Source: Branchiostoma lanceolatum (taxonomy: Eukaryota; Chordata; Leptocardii; Amphioxiformes; Branchiostomatidae). From it: a stretch of 64,000 bases of DNA. Under the pieces are notes generated by a model. It saw nothing but the letters and a program-made list of their open reading frames with translations, did no database searches and was not told the DNA's origin. Location of the stretch: positions 11,086,001 through 11,150,000 of the forward strand of contig NC_089739.1 of the NCBI RefSeq assembly GCF_035083965.1, read 5' to 3'. Positions 58,301 through 64,000 of this stretch are shown here, one piece after another. Made by a program: the position numbers and the translations under genes. Numbering within the stretch: the stretch's first letter is position 1; every line of letters starts with the position of its first letter.

Positions 58301-59862
58301 CATGCTGCAGGCATGCTGTTTGGTTCAACACTGTGTCGCACACCAGAAGACCTTATATGGCAATACGTTCCCAAATCCTTGTATAGCCGTTGCCTTATAT
58401 GGCAAGGGAGCACGAAAAGGCAGGCAGGCTAGATTTGCATGACACACAGGAGGGCGACCGCATGTAACTGCTACAACTGTTCGGAAATATCATTGCATTG
58501 TGGTTTCGGACTTTGATATCCTGAAAAATGACCATATTACATCTATTCCACAAGATTGCAGAAGAAAAAAAATGATTTCGTCAAGAAAACGACCAAAAAT
58601 CGACATAAATGATACCATATAGTGAGGTTATAGCATTACGTACAGAGAGACGGGTTACGTACCGCAGCTTAGCCCATCTGGCAACGCGAAGCACTTCGGA
58701 CCTAGAAGATCCGGGTTCGTGTCCGTGCATGGATTTTTTTTTCTTTTTAGATATTGAATATCAAAAAATATATTGATATTATATTAATCTATCAATATCA
58801 TATTTATGAATATCATTTTTTCATTTTTTTCATTAATGAATAAAGAAATATTTTATATTTGTTATTTTTAAATATTCATTTAATATATACAAGGCCTTTG
58901 TCTTATGAACAGGACTTCATAGATTCCAAACCCGGCAGTCGAATTTTTCTGTTCATTGTAATGGAAAATACCGTGCAGCGGCTCCTATGCGCGGTAAGAT
59001 GATTCTTGCAAAACACTCGCCACTAAACTTCTATCCCCGATGTAAACAGAGGCTCTTGATGTTGTTTGCAAAACAGCGATCCTTTGTTACAGTAGCAAAT
59101 GCTCCATTGTTCAGTATCGACTTCATTCAGACAACACGGACGTGGAAAGTGGCGCCGCTCGGCACAAAACTATGGGAATTTTCATGAATTTTAGCAAAAT
59201 TACCCAGGAAAATGAGGAAGAAATGTTGTAAATGCGGAAACCAGAATAATACGGATGAGGTAGCTGTTGATTTGTTTGACATTTGGTAGTCATGTTAGAT
59301 AGAACCTTAGCTGTTATGAACTTCTATTTCACTTAATTACCATAGTGCTGATGATTCAATGGTGCTTTTTCAAATTTTATGTTTTATTGCGTGCCATGTA
59401 CATAATTACATTGATAGCTTTTATAATGAGCCTATTGTACATTTCACAAATAAGTACAAGTTGTAGGCCAAGACCAGCTTTTTCAAAAGCACTTAAGTTA
59501 AGTGACGTAACTTCAAAATTGCTTTCCCCAATCTGCCTTTCTCTATTAAAACAGTACTCATTTCCCAAAATGACAATTTTTCTTATAGACTGAACAGCCC
59601 TTGAGTGACTTTCTCTGGCAGATTTTACTTCAAGTAAAGGGAAAAGACAATTCACACTCATAAACGTAGCCAAAACGCCAGCTTTTTTGAAAAGCTCTTG
59701 TTTACAATGTATACATGTTTGTATTTATGTTTCCTTCTGCACACTACAGATGATGACCAGGCTGCAGAGGAGACAACAGGCAGGATAAAGGAGGCTTTTC
59801 TCACCAAATCTCTTCCTGAAGCTTTAACAGACATAGCCACTTATCTGAACAGCAGTTTGTGA
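52370..59862 (+). CDS. CENPO: CENPO, inner kinetochore protein (7 exons, 305 aa)
   Basis: Exons 52370-52388, 52899-53128, 54530-54668, 55210-55325, 56562-56708, 57301-57454 and 59750-59862 (TGA) join in frame for 305 aa; human CENP-O has 300. The N-terminal third is charged and likely coiled coil (EMETMIQNLQEKKKQLKQKL). Then come RRATDYIKQRKAEELKKAYS and FAGIS, and a tandem-RWD-like half: YRETYQAHINISNSLK, HTLPTILPLEELSSAHLNAD, LKRFLWAVGDHLNAYVSRRE. These blocks line up with YFVDLVIQKPL, HSVPVFIPLEEIAAKYLQTN and FLFSLCEYLNAYSGRK of the human protein. CENP-O belongs to the CENP-O/P/Q/R/U complex of the constitutive centromere network. The short first exon is supported by phase and the donor site. 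AATAAA at 60448-60453. Confidence 0.93.
52775..52880 (+). repeat. TTTTCATA-rich simple sequence before CENPO exon 2
   Basis: A pyrimidine-rich run of TTTTCATATTTTCAT type units ends about 20 bp before the exon 2 acceptor, so it may act as an extended polypyrimidine tract. Confidence 0.7.
53143..53521. mobile_element. Two nested inverted-repeat elements in CENPO intron 2
   Basis: The outer arms AGGATATTGGAGTTTTC and its complement are at 53146-53180 and 53485-53520. They enclose a smaller palindrome at 53190-53325 with CTCCAAGCAG ends and CGAAGACCGTATC/GATACGGTCTTTG arms, a member of the CTCCAAGCAG family. The outer left arm overlaps the exon 2 downstream region. Confidence 0.7.
53866..54353. 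mobile_element. hAT-like non-autonomous element in CENPO intron 2
   Basis: Ends CAGGGTGCGAAATAC and GTATTTCGCACCCTG, with AGGTTGC/GCAACC nearby. The CAGGG-type end suggests hAT. Target duplication unclear (TAGCT on both sides). Confidence 0.65.
55540..55858. mobile_element. tRNA-derived SINE / composite repeat in CENPO intron 4
   Basis: A reversed tRNA-like head at 55795-55857 (B box GGGTTCGAATCC, A box GTGGCGCAGTGG on the minus strand), next to a body with AACCGAAGTTAGGTAC and CCCAAGGGCACAACGTCA. 55555-55615 matches, reversed, 58050-58100. Confidence 0.6.
56165..56545 (+). repeat. Dispersed repeat with GCCATCTTGAATTGTGACGTCA module
   Basis: Third copy of the family at 1405-1640 and 28225-28515; it ends close to the CENPO exon 5 acceptor. 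Confidence 0.75.
56963..57225 (+). mobile_element. tRNA-derived SINE in CENPO intron 5
   Basis: Head with A box GTCTAGTGGTTAGCGGCCC and B box GAGTTTGAATCCC. The body AACCGAAGTTAGGTACCCAT and CTCAAGGGCATAACATCA is shared with 55540-55858. Confidence 0.65.
57935..58200 (+). repeat. Dispersed repeat in CENPO intron 6
   Basis: Contains CACGTAAAAGAACCCAACAG and ATCGAGAAGAGTAGGGGT, matching 55555-55615 in reverse. The gap 58200-59749 holds no exon; a tRNA-like stretch at 58668-58730 (B box GGGTTCGTGTCC) may be a SINE head. Confidence 0.55.
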
Positions 59863-60447
59863 GCTGGATAACAGTCCGCATTTCAGTGTGGACAAGTATG
59901 AAGAATTCTTCAAAATCAAAGAGCAAGACCCTCCCGAAACATTATTATGCAAGATTTTAAAAATTCTTTTCAACAACGTTGAACAATATAAGGTGAGAAA
60001 ATCATTGAAACACTGCAGTCTAATAATTGAAAGTTTGCCATTCAAAGGGCTCCGTTTTTGAAGCCATTTGTAGGTATTTTATATTTCAACTGTAATTGTT
60101 GGATTATCCAGAGTGCTACCATCATCTGAAAAGATGGAAGGATGCCTACCGTGTTGGATTATACAGATCTAGACTTCATACATGTAGTATTACAAGGATC
60201 ATGATTCAATAGGGCTTGATATACAAAAATAGATATATTAGAATGAAATAAAATTGGAGTTGTGCAAGTATATCTGATTTCTACATTGTAAATGCATCTA
60301 ATACCGATAATATGTACTTGGTGTAAGTGTATTAAAGACTTTAGGGATATCCAAATTTGTAGTGTCCTTCCTAACATAAAATCACCAATTTTATTTTGTT
60401 GTTATTCAATGAAGGTTTAAGGACTTCAGACATTATAAAGTCTTGTC

Positions 60448-60453
60448 AATAAA
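60448..60453 (+). terminator. CENPO poly(A) signal
   Basis: AATAAA 586 bp after the stop; the nearest good hexamer on this strand. Confidence 0.6.
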
Positions 60454-61931
60454 GTTCATTCATATCTCATCCTCTCTCTGTCTGTACTTTTGTTTGATTA
60501 TGATTGATATCTAAGAGTTGTATCTTATATATAATTATGTGGCCACTTTGAAACCACAGACTCTGAGATACAAATTATTTCACCATAGCTTTTATTTCTC
60601 AACTTCTCCAAAGAAAAAACAAACTTAATACTAATGCCGGCCTTCCAAGATATGCATATATTTTCTGAATATTAAAACAAAAGTTTGTAATGAGAACATA
60701 ACATTTAAACTGAATCATTCTCACCTACATAGAAACAAACCAATGGCAAGAGCATTTAAGAGAGCCTTAACATAGATATGTTATTGCCATCAAAACTACA
60801 ACAGTTTTACTGTACAATCCATTAATGTGCAGCTCTCTACAAAACAATTAACTCATTATTTCCCATTGTATGCAACTCATAATATTTTTGCAATTTTTAA
60901 AGGAATATTGAACCAGACGTTGCTTTCTTCTAATCATGCTCTCTCCACATTTAACACCTTCCAAATAGCATATAACCATTTCTCCTTTTGAAAATATGCA
61001 TTATGGAAGTAAAAAAAAAATTCATAATCATATTCTTTATAATATTGTGGCTGGAACTGCAACCTTGGAACAATATGGTGTAGCCTTAGCCTTACATGTA
61101 GTGTACATCATGTTCATTGAATAAAGCGCTTCGCTCACTCAGTGGTTTATTTGGTGGTTATTTAACCAATTAAGCAAGCCCATAATATTATGTACACATC
61201 CAAAAGATGACCCTATTTCCTCCACATGTTTAATATAAGAAAACCAAATATCTTACCATAATTCTAAATTTTAATCATAACATTTGTACAAATAGGAAGG
61301 AATAAAACTCTATCCTATAGCTAGCAGTAACATACATGTAGTAATATCTACACATCATAAAGATTGCATCAGAATAATATTGCACCAGAGTTTTCTCACT
61401 AGAGATCTCTATACATGTACACATCCCTTCTCTACTACATGTATATATTCAATACCAAATAATCTTGCAAACCAACCCATAGCATATTCCCATGATAAAC
61501 TTTAACTGAAGACAGCTTTTAAAGCTTTGGTTGTTTCTTAAGAAATGGTGGGAAAGTTTTCTAGAAAGTCTAGTACATGTTAGGAAAGTTGGCATGTGTC
61601 AAACGAAGACACTTTTCATGTCTTTTTGCTTGGCTAAGAAAAAGTTGTTTTTTAACGACTTAAGCATTATTGACAGTGCTGTATTTCCAACAGGGCTGTT
61701 TAGCCATAGTCGATGCTGTAGGGCTGTCGTGAATTAGGATTTTACCAGGGTCAATACTGAGCGACGGAGGCCTTTATGTATTTCCAATTATGACATCACA
61801 GTTAACAAGCTAGTGTGATGAACCCCCAAGAATCAGGCCCATTAATTTGCATGTTCTGTAATTAGATTTAAATGAATTCAAATTCACCTGGCAAATTTTG
61901 TGTTTAGCAATCCAGCATGGCGGATAATGAT

Positions 61932-62402
61932 TATAAGCTGTTTCACGGTTTGAACTGCTCATGCACAAGGTCAAAGGTGAAGGCCCCTGACTTGTAAACA
62001 GTCCTTATCTAGACCCTGCCTGAAACTATGTACGGACGTGTTTTAAAGGCAGGCTAAACTTAATTTCGTATGTATTCGCGGTGTGGTGATGAAATACTGG
62101 CGATGTCCAAAGACCTTTGACCTTTGTGACGTCAGATTCCACACCTGCACCATAGGAATTACTCCAGAGGCCATTCCTCCGACTCGGAATCTGACGTCAC
62201 AAAGGTCAAAGGTCTTTGGACATCGCCAGTATTACATCACCACACCGCGAATTTCAAATGCTGTAAAACAAGTCAGAACTGGTCGTAGTGGTATATTTAT
62301 CATACTGCAGTATGCTTTACTGTAAGTTTAGCCTGCCTTTAAGTCTCAGGGGCTAATACGTTACATTGCGCACACATAGTTTAAATCGTGAAATGGCTTA
62401 TA
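61932..62402. mobile_element. AAGC-family palindrome interrupted by a TTAA element
   Basis: The outer ends TATAAGCTGTTTCACG and CGTGAAATGGCTTATA resemble the 5123 and 45263 MITEs, including CAAAGGTGAAGGCCCCTGA. The middle is occupied by the element at 62047-62338. Confidence 0.75.
62047..62338. mobile_element. TTAA-flanked palindromic MITE, 292 bp
   Basis: Ends AGGCAGGCTAAACTTA and complement, TTAA on both sides (62043-62046, 62339-62342). Inner arms CTGGCGATGTCCAAAGACC pair over more than 50 bp. Confidence 0.88.
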
Positions 62403-64000
62403 TACTAAGTCTTACAAAAATGCCGTAGCAAATTAGCTGATCGTTTCCCAACTGCATATCCTTAACAGTAGTCCAGCAATTCTAGTTCACTGTACATCAA
62501 TTTTAGCCAGTTCACGTAGTACAAACACCAGTCTCATATTTGTACATATTTGTAGGAATATTGTGTAGTTACAGCTGATAGAAACCATGGCAACTGTAGA
62601 GATATAAATAGACAAGTAGCAGCATCGATAGAACCCCCTCAAAACCCCACATATTATGTACAATTTCTAAAGACACATTGCAAATAGACACTAGTTCAAG
62701 ACTAATTTTAGAGTAACCTTAGAACATACAATGTACATGTACAGATGGAAAGTATACAGATGTTTGATAAACTTTGATGCCGAAAAATACAGAAAATGCA
62801 TATCACTATTACACCGTTGATAGTCACTTACATGTAATATCGAATTGTTTTCAAGAATCTAATATATACAATTTTCCTATAGACCCTGCATAGCACTATA
62901 GACAAAAGTGTTGATTTTCCACTCTTTTCAGACTTTCCTTACTCATCATTATGATTGGTTGAGCTGATTGGCTTAGATTCTAATTCAATTGGTGTAGCTG
63001 ATTGGCTTAGATTCTAATTCAGTTAGTAATCATTACTACGAAAAGAGGTGGGACGTTGCAAGCACCTAAAATCAAGACTGCGAACCAATTAACATGTAAA
63101 AGTTGATGAAAAACATTTTCAAAAGGTGTGCGTATAATTGTTATGCACAAGTACAGGAAAGACATATGAACGTAAACATCCAAAAGAGGCTGTTGGAAAA
63201 CTGCAAGGCATTATGGGTAATGTTCTCAGGTATTATGGGTAACTCACACTGGATTATGGACAAGTGATACAAAACATATCACCATTTCAAGCAAAAGGAG
63301 AAATAAAGTACTTTCTACAGTATAACAAGTTCAGAAGACCCTTGCAGAAGAATTCATTATTTTTTACAGAAGACAAAATTTGTACAATCCTCAAAATACT
63401 AAATAAAGTTGAGAATAAATGTAGCTACTTATGATATCATAATGAAGACTTCTGCCAGATTAAAGCATAAATAATTGTCCAGCCAATTATATTTTATAGC
63501 AGCTTAAAACAAGTTGTCAGTCATTTGCATATCACTCTACAGACTTAGTGAGTTCCATCTTTAAATAAGTTTTCAGAGGGAAAAGTCACAGACTATTAAA
63601 ACAATTTGATTATAATTTCATTTTGGTCTGTCACTTTCAGATCAAGAAATTGCATTGATTATCTTGCAGTTTCTAATAGAAATCTAAATGTTTTTTAATT
63701 TAGAGCGGTGGGTTTTCAATTTGGCTAAATCAGCATTTTAGGTTGATTCATTGTTTTAGTGTGGGAGTGGATAAACCAGTGGAGAGCCAATAAAAAAACA
63801 AATTTTGTGATTATCTGTTACGAGGTTTTCTTGATATCAATTCCAATCCGAGCAGCTTTTAACAAATTTAATATTTCTAGCAAATTTATAGATTTCCAAT
63901 AATTAGTATCATCGTAGCTCCTAAAAGCTGTGCAAATGAGGCTTATCCTTTTTTTTATTTTGCGGGGATTTTGATTTACAACTTCATTTCATAGACATAC

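Larger units (their letters stand above)
60591..64000 (-). other. Non-coding end of window, possible long 3' UTR of a minus-strand gene
   Basis: No exon on either strand. TTTATT at 60591-60596 is a minus-strand AATAAA lying 138 bp beyond the CENPO signal, as expected for a convergent neighbour. The only structured part is the nested palindrome at 61932-62402. A small duplication (GGCTTAGATTCTAATTCA) is at about 62970-63020. Confidence 0.45.

Noticed and set aside
60600-64000. Search for exons of a gene between CENPO and the window end
   Set aside because: No frame with splice sites and family similarity was found on either strand.

Overview
The window looks like part of an invertebrate chordate genome, most likely a lancelet (Branchiostoma). 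Genes are split into short exons with GT-AG introns, tRNA-Tyr genes carry introns, and the DNA between genes is packed with palindromic MITEs and tRNA-derived SINEs. The species call is an inference from gene content and repeat style. I saw no LTR retrovirus, Polinton or CRISPR array.

Left half (1-40 kb). Three steryl-sulfatase-like genes share the same exon lengths: the 3' part of copy 1 (+, exons 3-7, 240-4323), complete copy 2 (+, 5316-10868) and complete copy 3 (-, 39722-31850). A broken exon-4 fragment lies at 30503-30658 (-). Between copies 2 and 3 sit two convergent paralogous sulfotransferase-like genes, S1 (+, 15731-18674) and S2 (-, 23829-20583). Enzymes that add sulfate and enzymes that remove it are thus interleaved in one cluster.

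Middle (26-48 kb). There are eight intron-bearing tRNA-Tyr(GTA) genes (one probably decayed), two good tRNA-Ala(AGC) genes plus one broken copy, and one tRNA-Thr(TGT). They lie in two groups on either side of sulfatase copy 3. A single-exon gene at 43253-44041 encodes a transposon-derived DNA-binding type of protein with an internal 57-residue duplication.

Right part (48-60 kb). This part holds ordinary single-copy housekeeping genes: PET100 (+), PTRHD1 (-) and CENPO (+). PTRHD1 and CENPO are head to head with 359 bp between start codons, the arrangement also found in human. From 60 kb to the end no coding exon is visible; a minus-strand poly(A) signal near 60.6 kb suggests the long 3' UTR of a gene entering from the right.

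Repeats explain most of the remaining DNA: a CTCCAAGCAG-ended palindrome family, an AAGCCCATTCG-ended palindrome family, two TTAA-flanked palindromes, a foldback with an 8-bp target duplication, a nested pogo/Tigger-like element, LINE 3' tails, SINEs, a 91-bp minisatellite and a minisatellite derived from the PTRHD1 3' coding end.
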